NCBI GenBank assembly: GCA_025200525.1
Contig: CM045758.1
Coordinates: 6,382,580 to 6,446,579 of the forward strand
Direction: 5' to 3'
Origin: Camellia lanceoleosa
Lineage: Eukaryota > Streptophyta > Magnoliopsida > Ericales > Theaceae
Length of the DNA stretch: 64,000 bases
The stretch's first letter is position 1. Each line of letters begins with the position of its first letter. The notes under the pieces are model-generated. The model was not told where the DNA came from. It did no database searches and was given only the letters and a program-made list of their open reading frames with translations. Shown one piece after another: positions 23,492 to 34,396 of this stretch. Position numbers and translations under genes: made by a program.

Positions 23492-25960
23492 TGGTTAACA
23501 AAGATCAAAGAAGCAAAAATAGACAAACCCATAAATCAAAAACAGAGTTTTTCAGACATATTTTTCTGGATTCACGAATTAAAAACACTGAAATTGGGGG
23601 TTTTTGCATGAGCAAGCAAATTTTTTTTTTTTTTTTTGGTACAACTTTTTTTTTTTTACTGTATCAAATGAAGTCCTTTATTGCATAGACTCACTGGAAG
23701 AACATTTTTAACATTACTGTCATTCTTTTTAAGGAACTTTTTCTTTAAGCATGTGGACCTCTCTATCTATGCTTTTGGCCACCAGGTTTTTGATGAAATG
23801 CTGGAACCATTGCAAACTAACAACACTTAGCTAATAAACTTCTAAAAATACGCACCAATTATATAAGTTATTTTCAGCAACTTTGATTGATCCCTACTTA
23901 CTAAGAGAAAAAAAAAACAACAACAACAACTTAGGCCTTTTAAGTATCCGTTTTTCATGTTCAGATTGGTCTTAATGTTTGAAATAATTTTTTTTATTTT
24001 TTATTTTGATATTGTTTGTACTCCAATTGATTACTTAAACAAGGTTTCAAATGACTGTTCTGATTAAGGAAAAAAGTTGGTAATTGAATTCTTCTTTGTA
24101 TGTTCTATCATGTTTTCATTATTCTTGACCGTAAGCAAAATGCTTATAGGCATTTCAGAATTTGATGTTCAATGTTCTCTTTTAAACCTTGATGCTTTTG
24201 TTTTTGTGTTTTATTTTGTCTCAATCCCAAAACATACGCATGTGTAATTGTGGGTGTATTAAAAGAATGTAGTGTAAAGAATGTGTGTTTAAAAAATGTA
24301 GTTTTCTTCAGTATTCTTAAATTTCACATAATTGTAAGTGTTTTGAGAGTCTTCAATTTGTATTTTTTGGTGTATTACTGTTAATTATACTTCTCATAGA
24401 AAATAAAAAGATCCATGATGTTATATGTATGTATGTTAAAATTTGTATGGTTAGAGTTTTAATAGGTAGAAGACAGAATTTATGATTTGGCAAGGAAGAA
24501 GGCTGGATTTTGGCTTGATTTTTGAAATGGCAGATTATGGGATTTTTGAAATATTAGTTGCAAGAATTCTCTGAACAACCAGAGTTTTGATTTTGGTGCT
24601 AATTCAAAGGTACAAAGGTAGGGGAAGGGTAAGGTTGATTGGGTATAAATAGACAGTCTCAATGGTCAAATAACTGGTTCTTTGAAACCATCCCACTTTT
24701 ACTACTAGCTTTTGGAATTTTATTTTGGTTGGCCCATGCCCATGTGAATAAATCCCAATTTCGAGTTCTCCATTTGAATCGCCCCACAAAGATTTTGGGG
24801 AAATTTGTAAATTTGTAGATTCCTAACCAAGTCCAATTTCTATATGAAGAACATGTCATCATGCCTATCTTACCAATTTTCAAAGTTAGACCAGATAATC
24901 AGATTAGATGTGCACCTAATTTATCAGCCAAAATCATATGAACAAAAGAGCTTAAACAAGTGGGTTGAACTTGGATTTTTTCCATGGTTGTGACTTGGTA
25001 CTACTACACAATATATAGTAAACTACCTTTCAACATCTCAAATGCAGATTCATATGTATAGTTCATACAAAGCAAAGCAGTATATGAATATGGAGGAATA
25101 AAGTTTCATTTGGGCATTTTAACAAACACCCAAATCGAATTTTGATGGTCATCATTTCAATTCTTCATATTTAGCAGTTTGAATTTGAATTGGGTTTGTG
25201 GGATTGGAAAATTATACCTGCGGTTAGCTAGTTTGGGTCCGTGAAGAACAATGGTGGAGTCAGGTGAGTAGTCCTCCAAGATCGCTGGTGCTTAAGCCAC
25301 AACAGTTGTCTTCTGCGATTCTTCGCTTAGTAATTTACAAGGTCATAAAATCAGATAGGAAAAGGAGATAGTATCTCTATGGTAGCTGTTCTTCCTATAT
25401 ATCCTAGGCAATATCAAATAAAATGCCAGAATGTGAGTAAACCCATTATAATATTCTTAGAATATGTAGAATTAAGGTCCATCTTGCAAAATCATTCGCA
25501 ATAGAAAAACACAAAACACAAAAATAGAACAGTGAAGTATGAAGGTATGCACAGATCAGACAAACGATACACATAAATTGTATACAGATTCGTAAAACCA
25601 ACAAAATGAGAGAGACCCAGATTACAGAGGAACAAGGAAAGTTTGTGCTATATATATATAGAGAGAGAGAGAAAGAGAGAGAGAGAGGGTTTATGAGTTG
25701 CATAAAAGGGGAAGACAGAGAGATAGAAGGATCCATACCTTGAGGAAGAGGTCGATGGAGGGAGTTGCAGACAACGTTGAAGGAGAAGATCGATTTCGCG
25801 CTGAAGGAGCAGATCGATTTCGCGGGAGAGGCGTGTTTGGAGATCGATTTCGCACTGAAGAAGCAGATTGATTTCGCGGGAGAAACATGAGCAGATGGAT
25901 TTCACGGGAGAGAAGAGTTTGGAGAGCCTTCAATCACTCTCCAATTGAAGCCAGCGGAGA
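22472..25960 (-). other. Leader exon and about 3.3-kb 5' UTR intron of the Harbinger Myb-like gene (inferred)
   Basis: On the minus strand TTTGTTTACCTTGTCTATAG abuts the ATG of the Myb-like gene exactly, a strong acceptor. A matching donor, CTCAAGGTATGG, lies at 25738 after a CT-rich leader (25960-25739) that contains short tandem repeats of a GAAATCGATCTGCT unit. The interior holds a (TA)n tract at 23470-23490, T runs near 23620-23660, and at 23190-22806 a minus-strand block ending in TCAATAAATTTCATC and a short A run that resembles a LINE 3' tail. No other gene was recognised. Confidence 0.45.
25775..25920. repeat. Short tandem repeats in the Harbinger leader, GATCGATTTCGCG-type units
   Basis: A core of AGATCGATTTCGC or close variants appears about five times at spacings of roughly 24-30 bp. 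The ORFs through it (25648-25933 minus) are repeat translations, not genes. Confidence 0.6.
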
Positions 25961-26093
25961 AGCCACAAGGGAAAATAAGAAGCCATTTAGCCAGCCCATT
26001 GGAGCGAGAATATTAGGGTCATACGAGCTAAAATAGCTAACAGTCCCATTTTACCTCTTCCCTTGGAGTTGCTCTTACAAGGCCCATAAGATT

Positions 26094-26477
26094 AGGCCGT
26101 TAAGTTGGACACTAACTAATGATATGATTTTACATGGATAAGTTGGTCCAAAAAGTCTATACTTGCTCTTATGTTGGATTTGATTTAAAGATTTGATAAG
26201 AAATTTAAAGATCTAATAAAAAAAATTCAAAGAAAAAAAATATATTAATAAAATATAATTATATTTTACACTTTTCACATACTCTTTTTATTTATCTTTA
26301 TAAATTATTATCAAAATTAATCAACCAAACACAGTCTTAGTGATTAATGAGTAAGAGATTCTAGTAGGTTACGCATAGGTACGAACTTGGCACAAAGATA
26401 ATTATTGTCCATTATGTAATTACTTGACTTCATTTCAGGCAGTGAGTTCCCTCCAGTCTTAGATCATATTGAAAGAT
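26094..26477. other. AT-rich spacer
   Basis: No gene, RNA gene or complete element was recognised. Confidence 0.4.
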
Positions 26478-26785
26478 GTTGTTGGGTCCATGGAAGTCCA
26501 TCACGGGTCCTGTTTCGATAATCAGAACTGTTCAATGTATAGAAATCGTCGAGTATTATATATCTGTAAAAAATCACGTTAATCGGATATCGATATCTAT
26601 ATCATCGGATCAATTTTTTGTTAACAGTTTATTTTTTCACCATCTATTTTATTTATACAAAACTGATTTGATCACGTAGTTATCGATGTCCGATCAACGT
26701 GATTTTTATATAAGCATATAACACTCAATGAGTTCTACACATTAACGGTTCGGATTATCGAAATGGGACCCGCAATAAATCGTCA
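26478..26785. mobile_element. Fold-back MITE with about 100-bp inverted arms, copy 1
   Basis: The left arm (GGGTCCTGTTTCGATAATC ... CTGTAAAAAATCACGTTAA) is inverted in the right arm (CGTGATTTTTATATAAGC ... GATTATCGAAATGGGACCC). The interior is about 90 bp and non-coding. A second copy is at 27388-27703. The class (MULE-type or other) could not be fixed because no target duplication was seen. Confidence 0.7.
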
Positions 26786-27387
26786 CAGGTCTAATAATAT
26801 CCTTCAATCCGATCTGAAATTGGAGAGAAGCCAAGCCCTTCATTTTAATAGGATAGGACCAGTCCATTCATTGGCCATGTAATTAGCTAGCTCACATTCT
26901 TTAGTGGTTATATCTATCTATATACTATCATTATAATACAAGAGGGAGTTATGAGTTGCTACAGTATAGATGGCTCTATTTTCTCTTTGGCCGTTTCTGC
27001 CCCTGTTGCTTGCTCACTTGAACACTCCCATCTGCTTTAACAAGTTGGATTATTTCGTAAACTACTACCCAAAGTGAAAAGGATTTGTTTGGAAAGTAGG
27101 TTAATTTTTAAAATTTTTAAATTTTTAGTTTTGGATAAATTATATTTACGCCTTCTAAAATTTAGATTTAGGCCAAGTTTGGCAACCTTAGAAAAATTCA
27201 AAAAGTCAAAAAGTTATTCAAAAAATTAAAAAGTTATCACTATTCACAAAAACAAATATTGAAAAATTAATATATAAATATTAATACAAATCAAAAAGTT
27301 GGCCCAAATGATGTATTGACGTGATGCTGTCAGTCGCTAACAGAGAAAAAAAAAATTGTAGTAGGATATTAACTAAATTAGACGGTA
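26786..27387. other. AT-rich spacer with a possible Helitron 5' end and MITE debris
   Basis: TATATCTATCTATATACTATC at about 26909 resembles a Helitron 5' terminus (A then TC), but no matching 3' end was found downstream. From 27170 there are AAAAAGTCAAAAAG phrases typical of decayed MITEs. No gene was recognised. Confidence 0.3.
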
Positions 27388-27703
27388 AAGTTGGACCCGT
27401 GGGGGCCCACCACAGGTCCCGTTTTGATAATCGGAACTGTTGAATGTGTAGAACTCGTCTAGTACTATATGTCTGTAAAAAATCACTTCTATCGGATATC
27501 GCTAACTACATGATCAAATTAGTTTTGTATAAAAATAGATAGTGTTATTTAGGACAGTTAACAAGAAAAACTAATACGATCAGATAGTTATCGATATTCA
27601 ATCAATGTGATTTTTTACAAGCATATAGTACACAACGAGTTCTACACATTGAACGGTTCCGATTAGAAAAACGGGACCCGTGGTGGACCCCCATGGGCCA
27701 AAC
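27388..27703. mobile_element. Fold-back MITE, copy 2
   Basis: The left arm GACCCGTGGGGGCCCACCAC ... GTTTTGATAATCGGAAC pairs with the right arm GTTCCGATTAGAAAAACGGG ... GTGGTGGACCCCCATGGGCC. It is clearly related to the copy at 26478 but retains about 25 more terminal bases, so it gives the fuller end sequence of the family. It is non-coding. Confidence 0.72.
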
Positions 27704-28516
27704 AACACCATCCAATCAAAGACCACAAACTAGACAATATTTCCTCATCTACTCACCCAGCCGATCCATTGCCAATCTGTACCATCTCTTTATCCTATCT
27801 TCTTCTACACGCTTATTAATACAATTTTTTAATACATATTTTTTCATAAAAAGTCAAAAAGTTAACTCAAAATTCATAATTTTTTTCTTCAACTTTTTAG
27901 TCCAAAAAGACAAAAAGTGCACTTATTTAGGATATCTCAAACAACCCCTTAATATATATCACTCTTAACGTTTGAAAACCCCTTGTTATTATAATTATTT
28001 GAACGAAATGAAGATATTGAACTCATATAGTCTCTCTTTTCTTACTTTGTTTTACTTCCTGCATAATTTTTTTTCCTTTTCTTTGCTTTACTTTTTTTTT
28101 TTTTTTTTTTTTGCAATATAATTTCTTTCGTTTTTCTAAGAGTTATTGACTTTTATATAAGTAGGAAGTTTGTGAAATAAGACTATTAATCACAGGAGTA
28201 GAAATGTAATTTCCAGAATATCAGGGATGGGATGTAATTGGACCAAATCTCAGGGGGTGCCAATGTAATTTACTCTTTAGTTTTTTAAATATTTTAGTTT
28301 GGAATTAAAAATTTCATATGAGTTTGATTTTTTTTAACTTTTTTTATTTTTATAAAAAAAATATATTATTATGATTTAATTGTGATATTTTATCTTATTA
28401 ACTTTTTAATTTATTTTGTCTCTTATGACGATTTTAACCCCCTCCCCCCCCAAAAAAAAAAAAAAAAAAAAAAAAACCCAACATACAAAAGGAGGACAAT
28501 GTTTGTTTTTAGTATA
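27704..28516. other. AT-rich spacer with homopolymer runs
   Basis: There is a T run at 28090-28110 and a C run followed by a long A run at 28439-28476. Segments at 27840-27950 and 28270-28440 look like decayed MITEs. The small ORF at 27693-27968 has no recognisable product. Confidence 0.4.
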
Positions 28517-29027
28517 TCTATCTATCTATTATATAAGGAAAATTGAGTTTTTTTAGTGAAGAGTATTGTGAGAGTTTCAATATCTCATACTAATTTTCTT
28601 AATTTTAAACAATTAAAAAAAGGGAGATTTACCAATAAATCCCAAAATTTGAACTTACGAACCAATTGGTCCCATTTTTATTCTATTAAACCGTTTAGTC
28701 CCATTTAATTGTGAGGGACGTAATTACCCTCATATAATGCAGCTGTCAGGCAGAAATTAGGTGAGGCACGTGTGTCACTCACGTACTTGATTAGTGAATA
28801 GATGTGTGGTGTGTTGCATGTGACACACTGATAGGGTGCCACAGAATGGCAAAGTGCTGTAAGGGGTTTTTTATTGGGCTGGGTTGGTGTGTTTGGCACG
28901 ACACACATTGATACGCGCGACACACGCACACAGCATCTCTTCGATCTGAGTTAAGACACACATAGTGGGTGGCATGGGCTCTCTCTTTCTCCTATCACAC
29001 ACAGATTGACACATACATTGTGAGGGC

Positions 29028-29180
29028 AGACACACACACACACACACACAGATATATACACACACAGATACACAGACACAGATACACGCACACACATAGA
29101 CACAGATACACACACAGACAAAGATACACACACAGATACACACATACATTGTGAGGGGCAGACACACACACACAGATCAG
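29028..29180. repeat. CA/GT-rich microsatellite inside the Pack-MULE
   Basis: Imperfect (CA)n alternates with GATACACACA units, with a CATACATTGTGAGG(G)(C)AGACACACAC phrase present twice (about 29011 and 29145). The Cys/Val-rich ORFs that cross it on both strands are translations of the repeat. Confidence 0.85.
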
Positions 29181-29251
29181 ATCAGATCTTCCTGTCACGG
29201 CTGTCGATCGATCGATCTTCCCGAGTCACGGCTCTTGCCGCCTGTCGAGCC

Positions 29252-29578
29252 TCCAAGCGGTTCCTCCGCCGTGCCAGCAATCGGAGAATGATGCGCAAGC
29301 CGGAGTTGAGGGTAAGAGATGCAACGGCGGAGCAGATCGAAGAGAGACAGAGCAATTGGGCGTGCTCGAGGCCGATCGTGATTCTGGATCTGTTGTGGAA
29401 CTTCGCATTCGTGTTCGTTGCTTTGTCGGTGTTGGTGGTGAGTCGGAAGGAGTCTCCGACGAAGCCTTTGAGGCTTTGGATTGTTGGATATGCATTGCAG
29501 TGTGTGCTTTACATGGTGTGTGTTTCGGTGGAGTATAAGCGGATAGCACAGAGCCTTGATCGGGGAAGACACACATAG
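29252..29578 (+). pseudogene. Captured 5' exon of a membrane RING E3 ubiquitin ligase (At1g12760/At4g11680-type)
   Basis: The frame runs from an Arg-rich lead (SKRFLRRASNRRMM, in frame upstream of the ATG at 29288) through 'RVRDATAEQIEERQSNWACS' into a transmembrane-like stretch ('VILDLLWNFAFVFVALSVLVV') and a second hydrophobic stretch ending 'MVCVSVEYK', then stops at TAG 29576. This matches the N-terminal part of plant RING-H2 ligases with N-terminal membrane helices as I know them. The rest, including the RING finger itself, is absent. The base composition is much richer in GC than its surroundings. It could be transcribed from the MULE, but cannot make a working ligase. Confidence 0.8.
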
Positions 29579-29738
29579 GGCACTCTCATCCAGGAAATGA
29601 AACAGGAATGAAAAAAAAAATCAAAAAGAACCAAATCAACCCACCAACAGGACTATTTGGTATAATAGAATAAAAGTAGGACTATTTGGTATAAGAGTTT
29701 GTGAAGTAGGATTTATTGGTAAATAATCCTTAAAAAAA

Positions 29739-31680
29739 TCTCCATTAGCTAGCTATATTACTCTATGATTTATTTGATAATCTCACATCAGGATAAGAAG
29801 GAAAAAGTGAATTATTTTACTCATATAAAGTCAATCTTATACTCTCATTTAATATTATAGTATTGTACATGTTTCAATTTAATATAATTTAAATTTTAAA
29901 ATAAAATTTAAAAGTTTTAATTAATTAACTTTTGTGTAAGTTGGTTGATCTTTTGACCTACCCAGTTAAGCTGAATTATTTTTAATTTGACTAATTCGTT
30001 GGTTTAACCGCGATTTTAATAGTTTTATGAAAATATATTGATTAGATTTGTTTGATTCGAAATAAATTAAAGATTGAGCTGATTAAAGATTGAACGACTA
30101 AGATTGCTTGATTAAAAATAAATTTCCCGTCCAAATAATTGTTAACTTTTATTTTATAATCTAACATCGAGAAAAAAATATATAAAAAAAATGAGTTATT
30201 TTACTTATATAAAGTGAACATTAATATGATAGTATTGTGCATGTTTCAATTCAAACTAGTTTAAATTTTAAAATTTAAATATCATTTAAAAGTTTTAATT
30301 AATTAATTTTTATATAAGTTGATTGGTCATTTGACCTAATCGAATAGGCTAAACCGTTTTCAGTTCGGAGCATTGTGAGAATTTTAATATCTCATACTAA
30401 TTTTCTTGATTTTCTTAATTTTAAACAATTAAGAAAATCTTCATTAAGCTAGCTCATTAGTCTATGATATATTTGATAATATCGGGAGAATAAAGAAAAA
30501 GTGAATTATTTTATTCTTATAAAATGAATCTTATACTCGCATTTAATATTGTAGTGTTGTGCATGTTTCAATTTAATATAATTTAAATTATAAAATAAAA
30601 TTTAAAAGTTTAATTAATTAATTTTTATGTAAATTGATTGGTGTTTTGACTTAACAGATTAGGCTAAATCATTTTTGATTTGACTAGTTCGTTGGTTTAA
30701 CCACGATTTTAGCAGTTTTATTAAAATATGTTGATTAGATTTGTTTGATTCGAAATAAACTAAAAAAAGATTGAACGGCTAAGATTGTTTGATTAGAAAT
30801 AAATTTATTATCCAAATAATTGTAAACTTTTATTTTATAATCCTATGTCGAAAAAAGAAAGAAAAAGTGAGTTGTTTTTATATAAAGTGAACATTAATAT
30901 TGTATTGTTGTGTATGTTTCAATTTAAGTCAATTTAAATTTTAAAATTAAGATATCATTTAAAAGTTTTAATTAATTAATTTTTGTATAAGTTGGTTGAT
31001 TATCTGACCTAACCGATTAGGCTAAACCAATTTTAGTTTGAGTAATTAGCCGGTTTAATCGCGATTTCTCATACTGATTTTCTTAATTTTAAACAATTAA
31101 AAAAAATTCATTCACTAACTTTCATTTAACCATATAAAAATAAAATTCTAATTAGTTTATAATTTATTTTATAATCCCACATCGGAAGAAGAAAAAAAAA
31201 AGTGAATTGTTTCACTTATATAAAATAAATCTTATATTCCTATTTAATATTGTAATATTATGCATAGTTCAATCCAAGATAGTTTAAATTTTAAAATGAA
31301 AAATCTAATTAGTCTATGATATGATTTATTTTATAATCCCACATCAAAAAAAGAAAGAAAAAGTAAATTGTTTCACTTATATAAAGTGAATTTTATTCTC
31401 TCATTTAATGTTGTAATATTGTGCATAGTTCAATCCAATATAGTTTAAATTTTAAAATAAAAACTCTAATTAGTCTATGATATGATTTATTTTATAATTC
31501 CGAAAAAAAAGTAAATTGTTTCACTTATATAAAATGAATTTTATATTCCCATTTAATATTGTCATGTTGTGCATGTTTCAATTTAAGACAATTTAAATTT
31601 TAAAATAAAATTTAAAAGTTTTAATTGATTAATTTTTGTGTAAGTTGGTTAGACTTTTGACCCATTTTAACAATTTTATC
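29739..31680 (+). repeat. Tandem repeat body of the Helitron (about 690-bp units breaking into about 160-bp units)
   Basis: The phrase AT(T)TCTCATACTAATTTTCTT and its downstream context recur at about 28580, 30385 and 31067. After subtracting the 1117-bp MULE plus duplication, the spacing is about 690 bp. Within 31170-31600 the period falls to about 160 bp. Each unit contains a TAATC(C/T)(C/A)ACATC(G/A) motif followed by a purine tract and TATATAAA. No coding sequence is present. Confidence 0.7.
31175..31224 (+). promoter_or_regulatory. USE-plus-TATA motif pair resembling a plant snRNA promoter, in a Helitron repeat
   Basis: TCCCACATCG (31175-31184) matches the plant snRNA upstream sequence element, and TATATAAA follows at 31217-31224 after 32 nt, close to the spacing used by Pol II snRNA genes. 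Similar pairs lie at 31337-31385, 29781-29829 and 30170-30213. No snRNA sequence follows, so this is a promoter look-alike at most. Confidence 0.35.
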
Positions 31681-32066
31681 AATATATATATATATATATT
31701 GTTTTATTTCTAAAAGGTATGTTTTAAGTTTTATGACAAACTTTAATATAGGATAACTAAAACCAAAAAAATTATTAAATGAAATTTATTTTTATTTTAT
31801 CATTAATATAATTTTTTTTTGTAATTTATTCTATTTTTTTTCATCTTTACCAATTATTTTTATTTTATGACATCTATTTCATATTGTGAATTTAAAATAT
31901 ACAATTAATGACATAATAACTGCAATATATATATATATTCTAATAAAATGGTTAAAATTTCATTTATTCTAAATTATTTTTCTATATTTTTTAAATAAAT
32001 TTTATATTATTATTTAATTTTAAAATTATTTATTTAGCCTATGCATTGTATAGGTTTATATGCTAG

Positions 32067-34396
32067 TTTTGTTTATACCAAAGGAGATATATCCAACTTG
32101 AGAGAATCTAATCTCATATAATATTTTTTTGAACGAATTAAGAGTTAATTTGAGAAGATGGTTAAAAATTAATTATTTACTATTTTAAAAGAATATATAA
32201 AAAATATGAAAGGTAATATGATTTAAATGAATTAAAACCTGACTTTTGACTCTTTTTACTCTTTCCAAATTAGCCCTAAATATGAAGGATTACAATGCAA
32301 TATCCTATATTTGTTTTGTTATGCAATTAAATCCAAACCCATGGACTAATCCAATCGAAGAGGAGACAAGGGTGTTTGGGAAGTGGATTTAGTAACTTTT
32401 TGATTAAAATAATTAATAAAGATAAAAAATGTTAAAATAGTTAATAAGATAAAATATCATATCTAAATTATAATTATTTTATTTTTTCTCCTACAATTAT
32501 CAAATTAATTAAAAAAATAAACCATCATTTCAAACATAATTTTTTAATTAAATTAAAATGATTAAAAAAATCAGTTAAAATAATGAGTTGCACACCAATC
32601 TAAGACAATCCTACCTTTTAGCCTCGTTTATTTTAGGAGATAAAGAAAGGATTGACATTAGAATTGAGGTGAGATCCATTAATGTTATATTTGTTAAGTA
32701 AAAATTATAATTTTATTTATTTTATTTTATTTTTTACAAGTTCGGTATTTTTTTGAATATTAATATTTAATATTTTTGTATTTTTTATGTATTTTATTAT
32801 TTTATATAAAAATAATTAGCAATTTTTATACCAATAATTATTATCAAAATAAATATAATTTTATTTAATTCTCTCACTATTAATTTTTTTATTATAAACT
32901 TCTTCAATTCTACCTCTCAAAATAAACGGACGCTTAGAGCTATTTAGCCCAATCCAACCGAACCCCTCCAACAAAATAAAAAATAAAAAAATGGAGAAAG
33001 GACAAGCAAAAGCGCTGGCACTCTGCGCAGATGCGGGAGAAGAAAGTGGCTGTTTCGGGACATTTTCCTAAATAAGTTAAAATAGTAAATCAATTCTCAA
33101 ACTAAAGCTTGGTTTTCAAAGAATTTCGAAAATAAGCTAACTCGCAGTTTACAATTGCGATTTCAACATATTTCCGAAAGACTTTGACTTTTTAATTTTT
33201 TAATTTTTTTACTATTTTAATCTGAGATTAAAAAATTTGATTTCGGAAAGACTTTTTTGATTTTTTTAACTTTTTTGTGAAAGAATGAATGTAATGATTA
33301 TGGGTTAGATGTGATGTTTTATCTTATTGAACTAAAAAGCTTATTTTATTTTTTGTGACTATTTTAGCCAAAAAAACTCCCAACCTCTCTTCCCAAACGG
33401 AGCTATATATATATATACACGTCCTGCTCGGGAATAATTATTTGGATTAAAATAATCAATAAAAATAAAAAATTAATTAAAAATTATTTTTTTTATTTTT
33501 TTTAAAAGAAATATATAAAAAAATAAAAATAATAATGTGATTAAAAAATTAAAAAATTATTTTTAACTAAGTTGTCAAAATGACCCAAAATAAACTAAAA
33601 ATGTTAATATTTCTTTTGTTTTAAAATATTAGTATGTTATTCTATTTTTTATTATTTCAAAATATTAATTTTTTTTAAAAAAAATTAAGAATTACAATAA
33701 TTTAAATTTCTTAATTTGCCCTTATTTTAAATTCATTAACAACACAAAAAATATAATTATGACAATTAATATTCTCAAAATAATATACTATCAAATGATA
33801 ATTTTGAAAAATTAATCAGTTTGTTTGATTTGGATTTTCAAGATTTACTTTTCAAAAAATTGAAATCTTTTATTTTCAGCATTTTTTGTTTTCACTATTT
33901 TTTTTAATATTCTAAACAATTTTTTTTTTAATTTTTGAAAACACCTAACATAAATACACTTAAAAAGTATAATATTTGTCAAAAAATCTTTAGAAAATTC
34001 ACTAAATATCAAAAATACAAAAACAAAATATGAGAATTCAATACATTTTTCGTATTCTTGTATATTTATTATTTTTCAAAATATTTTTTTACAAATATGT
34101 TTCTTTTTATATATATCAAACTAAGGTACATCTAAAAAAGTAAAAAAATTGCTTAAAATTTTAAAAATATTCACTAAAAATTAAAAAAAAAATACGAAAA
34201 ATAATTTTCATAAAATTAAAATCAAACACGCTGAATATTTTAAAGGATAATAATTTTACTAACAAAAAAAAAAAAAAAAGAGTTGGATTCCCCAAAAAGA
34301 CTAATATTTTAGTACGGAGTAAGTAAGATAACATATCACATCTAATCCATCATTTTTTCTCTCATAATCATCAAATCAACTATAAAAAAAAAATTA
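32067..34396. other. AT-rich stretch with MITE-like debris, no gene
   Basis: Several blocks (32110-32280, 32370-32600, 33180-33400, 33430-33600) contain AAAAAGTTGACTTTT-type or TTTTTGATTAAAATAATTA phrases that look like worn MITE halves. No complete pair of ends with duplications was fixed. A slightly GC-richer island at 32990-33060 has no ORF of note. Confidence 0.4.

Larger units (their letters stand above)
18966..26093 (-). mobile_element. PIF/Harbinger DNA transposon with two genes, degenerate; ends approximate
   Basis: It encodes both proteins expected of a plant PIF/Harbinger element, a DDE transposase (19573-20859) and a Myb/SANT-like protein (21379-22471), both on the minus strand. 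The right end is placed where the minus strand reads GGGCCTTGTAAGAGCAACTC, a typical PIF-type terminus with subterminal CTCCAA and TTAGCTA motifs. The left end is placed at a weak partner beginning GGGCGAACATAGG with a CTCCAACC subterminal motif. No clear 3-bp TWA duplication could be fixed, so the ends are estimates. Each gene has a lesion, so the copy is not autonomous as it stands. Confidence 0.6.
28622..29729. mobile_element. Pack-MULE (Mutator-like, 1108 bp) carrying a RING E3 ligase gene fragment
   Basis: The inverted ends are about 80 bp long and roughly 70% alike. Left GGGAGATTTACCAATAAATC; right, read in reverse, GGATTATTTACCAATAAATC; both then share (C/T)TTTTATTCTATTA(A/T)ACC and TAGTCC. 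A perfect 9-bp duplication flanks it, the Mutator hallmark. It has no transposase. The interior holds a GT/CA microsatellite and the first coding exon of a RING-type E3 ligase. It sits inside the Helitron and is therefore younger. Confidence 0.88.
28613..29738. repeat. 9-bp target duplications of the nested MULE
   Basis: TTAAAAAAA occurs at 28613-28621 and again at 29730-29738, immediately outside the inverted ends. The uninterrupted version is visible in a paralogous repeat unit near 30420-30440 (AAACAATTAAGAAAATCTTC), which supports these as true duplications. Confidence 0.85.
28517..32066 (+). mobile_element. Non-autonomous Helitron, about 2.4 kb plus a nested MULE
   Basis: The 3' end is characteristic: a perfect stem CCTAT/ATAGG with a 7-nt loop (32038-32054), 8 nt, then CTAG at 32063-32066 followed by a host T. 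The 5' end is a TCTATCTATCTATTATATAAGG start preceded by A (TC at 28517, or 4 or 8 bp later within the TCTA repeat). Insertion between A and T is the Helitron rule. The interior is tandemly repeated AT-rich sequence without a Rep/helicase gene, so it would depend on an autonomous partner. Confidence 0.62.

Noticed and set aside
26909..28500. A second Helitron starting at TCTATCTATATACTATC
   Set aside because: No hairpin plus CTRR end was found downstream, and TCTA microsatellites alone are weak evidence.
28871..29198. Cys/Val-rich ORFs on the minus strand
   Set aside because: They translate the CA/GT microsatellite inside the Pack-MULE.
31175..31260. A real snRNA gene downstream of the USE and TATA motifs
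   Set aside because: No U1-U6-like sequence follows; the motifs recur in each Helitron repeat without RNA gene sequence.
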